Below are positions 35,330 through 43,090 of a stretch of 64,000 nt of DNA, piece by piece. The position numbers and the translations under genes were made by a program. The notes beneath the pieces were generated by a model. It saw only the letters and a list, made by a program, of their open reading frames with translations. It had not been told where the DNA came from and did no database searches. The DNA comes from Bradyrhizobium sp. CCBAU 53340. Lineage in GTDB: Bacteria; Pseudomonadota; Alphaproteobacteria; Rhizobiales; Xanthobacteraceae. The DNA lies in the NCBI RefSeq assembly GCF_015291645.1, contig NZ_CP030055.1, positions 7,214,501 to 7,278,500 on the forward strand. Reading direction: 5' to 3'. Within the stretch, counting starts at the first letter, position 1. The number at the start of each line of letters is the position of its first letter.

Positions 35330-36349
35330 CTACTTGTTGAGAAGTTCTGCGATCTCGGCCTTGAGGAAAGCCTGGTCACGCGGATTGTTGACGGGGTTGC
35401 CGGCGCGATGGCCGTGCAGCGACGGGATCGGGTGGAGCACCGCCGATTTCGCGTTGACCAGCCGGCCGAGTTCGTCCTCGTTGTCGCGGAGATCGAAGTA
35501 GCGATCGGTCGCACCTGGCATCAGCAGCATGTGAGCCTTGATCGCGGCCAACGCCCGATCCAGATCACCGCCGAAGGCTGTGCAGCGGCTGATGTCGCCG
35601 CGCTGCCAGATGCCCGCCTGCGCCAGCAGATCGTTGGCGTCGCGCCGGGCAAACACTGCGTCCCATGCGCGGACGAGATAGTCCTCGAGCGAAGTGAAGC
35701 CGGCCTCACGCCAGAGCTCGTCGCGATAGAAGCCATGGGACATCGCCCAGCCGGCATAGACACGCCCCATGGCGCGATAACCGGCAACGGGCCTTTCGAC
35801 AAAGCGGCCATCACGGAAGGCGGGATCGCCTGATAACGCAGCCTTCACGGCTTCCAGAAACACATAATTGTAGGGCGCGCATCGCGCGCTGCCGCAGACG
35901 ACCGCTGCTCGCTCAACCATATCGGGGTGAAGCGCGGCCCAGTGATAGGCCTGCATGCCGCCCATCGACCAGCCGTAGACCAGCGCGAGTTTTGTGATGC
36001 CGAAGCGTTCCGTCAGCAACCGGTGCTGAACCGCAATCGCATCATGATAGGTCAGCTGCGGGAATGGCGCGTCGCCCGAGTTCGACGGTGAGGACGACAG
36101 GCCGTTGCCGAACAGGTTCGGTATGATGATGAAATAGCTGTTGGGATCGAGCACGCCATCGGGCCCGATCAGCCAATCGGTGTCGAAATGCTGCGCGCTG
36201 AACGAGGTCGGATAGAGAATGACGTTGTCTTTGGCCGAATTCAGCGCGCCATAGGTCTTGTAGGCGAGCTTCATCGCGGGGAAGACAACGCCGGACTGAA
36301 GCACGACGTTGCCGGCCTCAAAGATCTCGTAGTCGCGCTGCCCGCTCAT
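35330..36349 (-). CDS. MetX-like alpha/beta-hydrolase acyltransferase
   Basis: A 339-residue protein of the homoserine O-acetyltransferase-like alpha/beta-hydrolase group. Markers are LAYKTYGALNSAKDNVILYPTS, the nucleophile elbow YGWSMGGMQ, an Asp in MPGATDRYFDLRDNEDE and a His in SLHGHRAGNP. The true MetX signature residues are not all present, so it may be a hydrolase or transfer acyl groups to another alcohol. Coupling to a desaturase (15 bp) suggests lipid modification. The promoter region carries a large palindrome. Confidence 0.82.
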   Translation of the reverse strand: MSGQRDYEIFEAGNVVLQSGVVFPAMKLAYKTYGALNSAKDNVILYPTSFSAQHFDTDWLIGPDGVLDPNSYFIIIPNLFGNGLSSSPSNSGDAPFPQLTYHDAIAVQHRLLTERFGITKLALVYGWSMGGMQAYHWAALHPDMVERAAVVCGSARCAPYNYVFLEAVKAALSGDPAFRDGRFVERPVAGYRAMGRVYAGWAMSHGFYRDELWREAGFTSLEDYLVRAWDAVFARRDANDLLAQAGIWQRGDISRCTAFGGDLDRALAAIKAHMLLMPGATDRYFDLRDNEDELGRLVNAKSAVLHPIPSLHGHRAGNPVNNPRDQAFLKAEIAELLNK

Positions 36350-36444
36350 GGGTCCGGCTCCCGCTCACGCGGCCACAAAACGCGCCCGCCAAAGCCACGA
36401 TGCATTGATCGTGCCGGACCGGCAAACGCATCGTTGCGTCGCGT

Positions 36445-36475
36445 CTAATATCTGTACTTATAGTACAGATATTAG
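36445..36475. promoter_or_regulatory. 31-bp palindrome, likely operator of the acyltransferase-desaturase unit
   Basis: Perfect 13-bp arms CTAATATCTGTAC / GTACAGATATTAG around TTATA, AT-rich against the surroundings, about 96 bp upstream of the acyltransferase start and just after the preceding gene's stop. The GTAC-N5-GTAC core suits a TetR-type dimer. No regulator gene adjoins. Confidence 0.65.
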
Positions 36476-36509
36476 CGAAAGGCAAATTGCATTCCGGCCG
36501 CCGGCCAGT

Positions 36510-37319
36510 TCAGGCAATGGCGGCAATGTATCGCTCGACGGATGCCGCGAAGGCGGGCTTGGCCCCGCCAGCGATGTTGCGCCCCCACCAGGCGCCGTAG
36601 ATGCGGTCGAATGCGAGAGGCGCGACCGCAGCCGCAATCCGCCGTACCGCGGCGGCGTTCAGCGGCATGTAGTTGGGATAAGAGTACATGAAGCTGACGA
36701 AGCGGCGATCCATCGTCACTTGCGCGATATCGCCGGTCAGAAGTGCGCCCTTGCCATCGGCGCCGCGCGCATCGTGCAATATGGTGGCGCCGGCAAAATG
36801 CCCGCCGGTCCGCAACAGCAGCACATTGTCCGAGATGCGATGCTGATCGCCGGTCCAGTGCACGATCGATGGATGGGGCCGTGTCACCCATTGGCGGTCG
36901 TCGGCATGAAGATAGACCGGCACACCGCCGAACGCCTCGCTCCAGTCCGCGAGCGCGCCATAGTAATGCGGATGCGAGATCGCGATCGCTGTCAGGCCGC
37001 CGAGCGATTTGACATGGGCGATCGCCTCCGGCGTTGCCAGCGGAATGCAGTCCCACATCACGCAGCCCCCGCCATCGGGGACCAGCAGCGCGCGCTGGCC
37101 GATCGCAAAGCTCGGCTCGAGCGCGATGCCGGTGAGGCCGAGATCGTCGCGCCAGACGAGGCGGTGACGCTGGGCGAGCGTCTCCCACGCCAGGAAGGCC
37201 TGGCCTTTCCAGTTCACATATTGCCGCTCATCCTCACAGATCGAACAGGATGAGGGGGGCTTTCCATTGTCCGGAAATTGCGCGCCGCAGGTTTCGCACG
37301 TCCAGAGAGGCATGGCCAT
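36510..37319 (-). CDS. Metallo-beta-lactamase-fold protein with N-terminal zinc ribbon, degenerate metal motif
   Basis: A 269-residue protein. Residues 8-37 form a small zinc-ribbon-like unit (CETCG...CSICED). The rest is an MBL fold, but the metal motif HxHxDH reads HPHYYG, so the second metal site is lost. Later ligands appear in GGHFAGATIL and LTGDIAQV. Such proteins are annotated as MBL hydrolases with unknown substrate. ATG 37319 (or 37313) is chosen since the zinc ribbon begins there. It stands alone. Confidence 0.8.
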   Translation of the reverse strand: MAMPLWTCETCGAQFPDNGKPPSSCSICEDERQYVNWKGQAFLAWETLAQRHRLVWRDDLGLTGIALEPSFAIGQRALLVPDGGGCVMWDCIPLATPEAIAHVKSLGGLTAIAISHPHYYGALADWSEAFGGVPVYLHADDRQWVTRPHPSIVHWTGDQHRISDNVLLLRTGGHFAGATILHDARGADGKGALLTGDIAQVTMDRRFVSFMYSYPNYMPLNAAAVRRIAAAVAPLAFDRIYGAWWGRNIAGGAKPAFAASVERYIAAIA

Positions 37320-37495
37320 AATCCAGAATTGAGAGCGGGACACCCGTGAGGTGACATCGTAGCCCTCAGATCGCAAGTCCGGAGGAACCAACGCTGACAG
37401 CACATGTTAGTTTTCAGTCCGCTCCGGCACAATGACCGGCCATTTCCACCTGCACGAGACAATTTTCGATCGGCAGCATCACGTTCAGCGTCTCG

Positions 37496-38695
37496 ATGAC
37501 ATCGCGTCCTTCCTCACCCCGCCTCTGGCCCCTCTTCGCCGTCAATTTCTTCATGGCCGACATGCAGTCAGGCATCGGGCCGTTCGTCGGCGTTTTCCTC
37601 CAGGAACGCGGATGGGCCACCGGCTTGATCGGCACGGCACTGACAATCGGCAATGTCGCGGGCATGTTGGTCACGACGCCGATCGGCGGCCTCATCGATT
37701 CCAGCCGCAACAAGCGGCTGTGGGTGGTAATTCCCGGAATCTTTGTAGTCCTTGCCTCCGCCATCATCCTGATCTCGCAAAACTTCTGGGCGGTGACCTT
37801 TTCGCAAGTCGCGCAATCGCTGGCGAGCGCTGCGATCGTGCCGGCGGTGACCGGCATCACGCTCGGCATCGCCAAGCAGAGGGGCTTCAATGCGCTGAAT
37901 GGCCGCAACCAGGCCTTCAACCATGCCGGCAACATGGTCGGCGCTGCGCTATCGGGCTATCTCGGTTACAAATTCGGCTATGTCGCGGTGTTCGTGCTCG
38001 CGGCCGTGTTCGGCGCCATCGCGATCGCCTGCGTGCTGAGGATCCCCGCCAAGGCCATCGACGACCGCCAGGCGCGCGGCAGCAAGGAGGATGAGAGCAA
38101 GAATCCACCGGACGCCGTGTCCGTCCTCCTCAGGCACAAGCCTCTCCTCGTATTGGCGCTTGCGCTTGCCATCTTCCATCTCGGCAATGCAGCGATCGTC
38201 CCGCTCTATGGCCTTGCAGCAGTGGCCGAAGGACAGGCCAACGGCCCGAGCTTCGTTGCAACCACCGTCGTCATCGCGCAGGGCGTCATGGTGGTGACGT
38301 CGCTGGTTGCCATGCAAGTCGCGGGAAAGCGCAATTACTGGCCGGTGATCCTGGTCTCCTTCATGTTTTTGCCCGTACGCGGCGTGCTCGCATTCTTCGT
38401 GACGGGATGGTGGGGCGTGGTCCCAATGCAGGTATTGGACGGGATGGGCACCGGACTACAGACGGTCGCCGTCCCCGGCATGGTCGCGCGCTCGCTGGAC
38501 GGCACCGGCCGCATCAATCTCGGCCAGGGTGCCGTCATCACCGTGCAAGGCGTCGGCGCGAGCCTGAGCCCGGCGCTCGGCGGCTGGATCGCGCAATGGA
38601 TCGGCTACGGCCCGACGTTTTTGCTGCTCGGGAGCTTTGGCCTTGCATCGATGGCACTGTGGCTGGCGTTCGGCGCGCACGTGAAGAAGTATTGA
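37496..38695 (+). CDS. MFS transporter
   Basis: A 399-residue polytopic protein with about twelve spans in two halves. Typical motifs are TTPIGGLIDSSRNKR (the loop 2-3 motif A variant) and VPAVTGITLGI. A charged central loop (IDDRQARGSKEDESKNPPD) separates the halves. Substrate unknown; probably an exporter. A GGAAC-N16-TGTT sequence about 90 bp upstream is a poor match to the EcfG consensus. Confidence 0.85.
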   Translation: MTSRPSSPRLWPLFAVNFFMADMQSGIGPFVGVFLQERGWATGLIGTALTIGNVAGMLVTTPIGGLIDSSRNKRLWVVIPGIFVVLASAIILISQNFWAVTFSQVAQSLASAAIVPAVTGITLGIAKQRGFNALNGRNQAFNHAGNMVGAALSGYLGYKFGYVAVFVLAAVFGAIAIACVLRIPAKAIDDRQARGSKEDESKNPPDAVSVLLRHKPLLVLALALAIFHLGNAAIVPLYGLAAVAEGQANGPSFVATTVVIAQGVMVVTSLVAMQVAGKRNYWPVILVSFMFLPVRGVLAFFVTGWWGVVPMQVLDGMGTGLQTVAVPGMVARSLDGTGRINLGQGAVITVQGVGASLSPALGGWIAQWIGYGPTFLLLGSFGLASMALWLAFGAHVKKY

Positions 38696-38733
38696 GCTGG
38701 ATTCCTTCTCCCTCTCGCCGCGAAGGAAACGCC

Positions 38734-40353
38734 TCACGTCCCAAAGTTCTTCTGGATCGCCTTGTCGAGCGTCTCCGTGCCGACGAAGCGTTGGCGCAGC
38801 TCGCGCTTGAGCAGCTTGCCGCTCGGGTTCTTCGGCAGGCTGTCGACGAAAATGACGCGCTTGGGCACCTTGAAATGCGCCATCTGGCCGGCGCAATGCC
38901 GGATGACGGTTTCCTCGTCGAGCTTCTCGCCGCTCTTGACCACAACGACCGCCGTCACCGCCTCGATCCAGCACGGATCCGGCAGACCGACGACGGCGAC
39001 CTCGGAGACCGCCGGGATGCGATAGACCATCTCCTCGACCTCGCGGCTCGCGACGTTCTCGCCGCCGGTCTTGATCATGTCCTTGACCCGATCGACCACG
39101 GTGATGTGGCCCTCGTCATCAACGGTGGCGAGATCGCCGGAGTGAAACCAGCCGCCCGCGAAGGCCGCCGCTGTCTTGACGGGATCGTTGTAATAGCCGG
39201 AGAGCAGATGCGGCGAGCGGTGCACGATCTCGCCGACCTCGCCGACCTTCACATCATCCATCGCCGTGTTGACCACGCGCGTCTCGACATTGAGCACGGG
39301 CTTGCCGGCTGAACCGGCCTTACGTAGCTGGTCTTCCGGCCGCAGCACGGTGGCGAGCGGGGCGATCTCGGTCTGGCCGTAGAAATTCCAGAATCTGACG
39401 TCTGGCAGACGGCGCTGCAGTTCGAGCAAGACTTCCACCGGCATGATCGAGGCGCCGTAATAGCCCTTCTGCAATGTCGACAGATCGGTCTTGTCGAAAT
39501 TGGGCGAGCGCAGCATCGCGATCCAGATCGTCGGCGGCGCGAAGAACGACGTGATCTTGTGTGCCTGGATCAGCGCCAGGATGTTGTCGGCGGTCGGTTT
39601 GCCCGTGATGACACCGGAGGCGCCGAGATAGATCTGTGGGCCCAGAAACACGTCGAGCTGGGCGCAATGATAGAGCGGCAGCGCGTGCAGGAATTTGTCC
39701 TCCACGCTCATGCCTCCGTCGATGACGCAGCTGACATACTGCCACATCACGGCCTCATGGGTCAGCATCGCCCCCTTCGGGAGCGATTCCGTGCCACTAG
39801 TGTAGACGATCTGGGCAAGGTCGCGGCTGTCCACGGACGCCTGCAGGAGCGAGCCGTCGGCATCGAGGAGATCGTCGAAGGTGGTGAGTCCCGCAGGCGC
39901 TGTGGCCGGATCCTCGCCGGGCAGCCAGATCATCTTCTCGACCGCGCAATCTTTTGAGCTCGCGGCCTTCGCCGCCTCGACGAAGTCAGGCCCGGTCGCC
40001 AGCAGTTTGGCGCCGGAGCTTTTCAGGATGAAATTGATCTCGTCGGGATTGAGCATGAAGTTGATCGGGACCAGCACCGCGCCGATCCGCGCCACGGCAA
40101 AGCGCAGCGCTGCGAAGGCGTGCGAATTGCGCGAGAGCACCGCGACACGGTCGCCCTTCGCCACACCAAGGCCGAGCAGGCCGCGGCCGAGCCGGTTGCA
40201 GAATGCGTCCATCTCGGCGAAGGTCCAGCTCACGCTGCCGCAGCTCACCGCAAGCTTGTCCGGCGTGCGGCCCGCCGAGCGGCGCAGAAGATCGCCGATC
40301 GAATGCTCGCGCGCTTTCGCTATGGCGGCCGTGATATCGCTCGACATTTCCAT
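38734..40353 (-). CDS. Long-chain/aryl acyl-CoA synthetase
   Basis: A 539-residue adenylate-forming enzyme. The phosphate-binding motif is YTSGTESLPKGAMLTHEAV. Others are the YGQTEIAP adenine motif, GDLATVDDEGHITVVDRVKDMIKTGGENV (hinge) and the catalytic Lys in PKNPSGKLLKRELR. The substrate acid is not readable. Two starts (40353, 40347) share one G-rich ribosome site. Its 3' end faces the MFS gene. Confidence 0.88.
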   Translation of the reverse strand: MEMSSDITAAIAKAREHSIGDLLRRSAGRTPDKLAVSCGSVSWTFAEMDAFCNRLGRGLLGLGVAKGDRVAVLSRNSHAFAALRFAVARIGAVLVPINFMLNPDEINFILKSSGAKLLATGPDFVEAAKAASSKDCAVEKMIWLPGEDPATAPAGLTTFDDLLDADGSLLQASVDSRDLAQIVYTSGTESLPKGAMLTHEAVMWQYVSCVIDGGMSVEDKFLHALPLYHCAQLDVFLGPQIYLGASGVITGKPTADNILALIQAHKITSFFAPPTIWIAMLRSPNFDKTDLSTLQKGYYGASIMPVEVLLELQRRLPDVRFWNFYGQTEIAPLATVLRPEDQLRKAGSAGKPVLNVETRVVNTAMDDVKVGEVGEIVHRSPHLLSGYYNDPVKTAAAFAGGWFHSGDLATVDDEGHITVVDRVKDMIKTGGENVASREVEEMVYRIPAVSEVAVVGLPDPCWIEAVTAVVVVKSGEKLDEETVIRHCAGQMAHFKVPKRVIFVDSLPKNPSGKLLKRELRQRFVGTETLDKAIQKNFGT

Positions 40354-40982
40354 TCCCCCCAAAGTCCGAGAAACCGCGCGACGTTCGACCTCGACGTTCG
40401 TCGGAGTCCAGCGGCTGCGCACTCTTCAAGTTTGCGCGAAGCGTAGTCGGCGTCGTCGGTCGCGTCAAACGACCCGCCCGCTAGCGTCGTGACGCAAGAA
40501 TGGCCGGTTCGGCCGGAGCAATTCTGGGCTGGAGAACGAGCCCGCGCTCTCTCAGAAAATTCTGATGCCCCCCTTTTCGGACTGCCAGTCTCTGCGCTAC
40601 GAATGATGACAAGGGCGCAAAGCCCACGCCTGGATCAATAACAACGGCAAAAGGTCCGGGACGAAAGATGGGGAGGCAGCGTGAACTTCGCGCGCCGGCG
40701 ACCTTGGACGAATACGTTCTCGACAGAAGCGCTGTGCACGCGCATTCTGGCACGTCATCGCGCCTCCACCCGCGTGCCGAAGCCGCGCCGCGCCGTCGCG
40801 GATTCCCGCCCCATCATCGGCACCCCCCTTACGCTCTCAAACAAGCAGGCCTTTTTTGGCACTGACCGCTTCGAGAGCGCCGCATCGTCGCGCAACAACC
40901 GCATCAACGGATACGCGACCGTCGTGGCGCGCTCCCGGCCAGGGCAGCCGGCGCACCCATAGAGCGCAGGAGGGACCAGACC
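40354..40982. other. Long leader region before the ABC operon
   Basis: About 630 bp without a convincing gene. A GTG-initiated frame at 40681-40962 (93 codons) has a good GGGGAGG ribosome site, but it is Arg/Ser-rich, matches no family and has many rare codons. It could be a leader ORF or gene remnant. No clear operator palindrome was found. Confidence 0.45.
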
Positions 40983-41954
40983 ATGAAGCGCTTTCGGTTC
41001 AATCAGCAGGAGATCGTCTTCGCCGTCTTTGCGTTGCTATTCCTCGTCTTCTCGATCTTCCTGAACGGCTTCCTGACCGCGGAGAACATGCTGACACTGC
41101 TCCAGAACGTGGCAGTGCTCGGCATCCTCGGCCTTGCCATGGCGATCGTCGTGATCGGGCGAGGCATCGACATCTCGCTGATCGCGGCCCTTGCCGTGCC
41201 GCCGGGCCTCGTGCTGCAGATGGTGCAGAACGGCCATTCGCTGCCGTTCTCGCTGCTGATCGCGGTGGTCCTTACGATCGCCTTCGGCCTCGTCAATGGC
41301 TGGCTGATCGCCTATGCCGAGGTGCCCTCGCTGTTTGCGACGCTCGCCACGGGTCTCTTGCTCGCCGGGCTCGGACAGGCCGCGCTTTTCCAGCTCGACG
41401 TCGTGCAATGGAGCGCGGGCATGAACGGCTTCGAGCGGCTTGGACAGGGCACCATTCTCGGTATTCCCACCTCGATCGTGATGTTCGCGATCGCCTGCTT
41501 CGCGGTCGCCTTCCTGCTGCGCCAGACCCGATGGGGCGCCTATATCTACGCGATCGGCGACAATCCTTACGCCGCGCGCGTCACCGGCATTCCGTCGCGA
41601 CCGATCATCGTCCTGCAATACGTGATCGCCGCCCTGATCGGCTGCTTCGCCGGGCTCGTCATGGCCGCCTCGGTCAATTCGATGCCGACCCGCGTTTTCA
41701 ACTCCACGCTGATCTATGACGTCATTCTGGTGGTCGTACTGGGCGGCATCGGGCTGTCAGGCGGCCGCGGCGGCGTGCTGAACGTCATTATCGGCACGCT
41801 GCTGATCGGCACCATGCTCAACGGCATGACCATCATGGACATCTCCTATGCCGGGCAAAACCTCATCAAGGGCGTCGTCCTGCTGCTCGCCGTCATCACC
41901 GACTCCTTCCTGAATCCGCGCAACGAAGAAACGGCACAGCAGGGCGACATCTGA
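40983..41954 (+). CDS. Ribose/carbohydrate-type ABC transporter permease (RbsC family)
   Basis: A 323-residue inner-membrane permease with about nine spans. Family blocks are VVIGRGIDISLIAALAVPPG (variant of GGIDLSVGS), YAIGDNPYAARVTGIPSR (the EAA-like coupling loop) and VVLGGIGLSGGRGG. It is the first gene of a five-gene importer operon: permease, binding protein, permease-propeller fusion, propeller, ATPase. The ribosome site AGGAGGG precedes the ATG. The substrate is probably a sugar, polyol or sugar-lactone-related compound. Confidence 0.88.
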   Translation: MKRFRFNQQEIVFAVFALLFLVFSIFLNGFLTAENMLTLLQNVAVLGILGLAMAIVVIGRGIDISLIAALAVPPGLVLQMVQNGHSLPFSLLIAVVLTIAFGLVNGWLIAYAEVPSLFATLATGLLLAGLGQAALFQLDVVQWSAGMNGFERLGQGTILGIPTSIVMFAIACFAVAFLLRQTRWGAYIYAIGDNPYAARVTGIPSRPIIVLQYVIAALIGCFAGLVMAASVNSMPTRVFNSTLIYDVILVVVLGGIGLSGGRGGVLNVIIGTLLIGTMLNGMTIMDISYAGQNLIKGVVLLLAVITDSFLNPRNEETAQQGDI

Positions 41955-41994
41955 ACGATCAACAGGAACGACAACGACAACCAAGGAGGAAGCA

Positions 41995-43011
41995 ATGAAG
42001 TGTTTTGGCAGCCCAACCTGGGCAACCCTCGCCGCACTGGCGCTCGCAGCATTGACCGCACCGGCCCTCGCCCAGCAGGGCCTGGACGAGCCGTTCCAGA
42101 AGCCGTTCAAGGAAGCGCTCGCCGGCAAGACCGTAGCCTATGTCCCGGTCGCCATGAACTTCGATCTTACCGAGGGTTGGTATGCCGGGTTGAAGAAGGA
42201 GCTCGAGCCCTATGGCGTCAAGTTCGTGATCCGCGACGCCAACTGGAACACCAATGCCGGCGCGCAGGCAGTGACCTCGCTGATCACCGAGAAGCCGGCG
42301 GTGATGGTGGTCCATAATCCTGACGTACAGACCTACGCGAAACTGCTGCAACGCGCCGAGAACGAAGGCATCTATGTCATCCAGATCAACATGGGCTCGG
42401 CCTATCGCAGCTCCGCCTTCGTCGGCGCCAACTGGGTCGAGATCGGCGAACGTCAGACTGAAGCCGTGGTCAAGGCCTGCGAGGGCAAGTCGAACAAGAT
42501 CGCGATCATCCAGGGGGCGCTGTCAGCTGCCGCCAGCGCCTACACGCTGAAAGGCGTCGAGAACGTTCTCGCCAAGCATCCCGAGATCAAGGTGGTATCG
42601 AGCCAGGCCGCCGACTGGGATGCTGCGAAAGCGAAGGCGATCACGCAAACGGTGCTGAAGCAAAATCCCGATCTCTGCGGCATCGTCGGCTTCTGGGACG
42701 GCATGGACATCGGCACGGCTGCGGCGGTGAAGGAAGCCGGACTGACGGGCAAGGTATTCCTGGCGACATCGGGCGGCGGCGAGCGCAAGGGTGCCTGCGA
42801 GCTGGTGAAATCAGGCGCCTTCGACCTCAACATGAGCTACGACGTGCCGACCCAGGCGGCACAGATGGCCGGCACGATCAAATGGCTGCTGTCGTCGGGC
42901 GCCAAGCCCGGATCGGTCAAGGGTTCGGAATACACCACGCTGATCCCGATCACCAAGGAGAACGCCGACAGCCAGACGGCCTGCTGGAATCTCAGCGACC
43001 TGAAGAAGTGA
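41995..43011 (+). CDS. Sugar-type periplasmic binding protein (RbsB-like)
   Basis: A 338-residue periplasmic protein with a signal peptide (cleavage near LAQQG) and the type-I PBP fold: VAYVPVAMNFDLTEGWYAGLKKELEPYG, then IVGFWDGMDIGTAAAV. It lies between the two permease genes with a very good ribosome site (AAGGAGG). A hairpin just after the stop probably keeps its message abundant relative to the permease genes. Confidence 0.87.
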   Translation: MKCFGSPTWATLAALALAALTAPALAQQGLDEPFQKPFKEALAGKTVAYVPVAMNFDLTEGWYAGLKKELEPYGVKFVIRDANWNTNAGAQAVTSLITEKPAVMVVHNPDVQTYAKLLQRAENEGIYVIQINMGSAYRSSAFVGANWVEIGERQTEAVVKACEGKSNKIAIIQGALSAAASAYTLKGVENVLAKHPEIKVVSSQAADWDAAKAKAITQTVLKQNPDLCGIVGFWDGMDIGTAAAVKEAGLTGKVFLATSGGGERKGACELVKSGAFDLNMSYDVPTQAAQMAGTIKWLLSSGAKPGSVKGSEYTTLIPITKENADSQTACWNLSDLKK

Positions 43012-43028
43012 CCCGACGCTGGCGCTCG

Positions 43029-43060
43029 CGATCCCCGGGATGTCAACGTTCCGGGGATCG
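43029..43060 (+). repeat. Intra-operon hairpin after the binding-protein gene
   Basis: Perfect 10-bp arms CGATCCCCGG / CCGGGGATCG with a 12-nt loop and no T-run, between the binding-protein stop and the next start. Typical of mRNA-stabilising or partial-termination elements. Confidence 0.6.
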
Positions 43061-43090
43061 TGCTCCCGATAGTTTCCATGCCCCGCTGGA

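Noticed and set aside
37384..37408. EcfG-like promoter before the MFS gene
   Set aside because: GGAAC-N16 is followed by TGTT rather than CGTT, and it lies about 90 bp from the start codon; too weak.
40681..40962. GTG-started 93-codon ORF with a good ribosome site
   Set aside because: Composition is Arg/Ser-rich and unlike any family; kept only as a note in the leader region.
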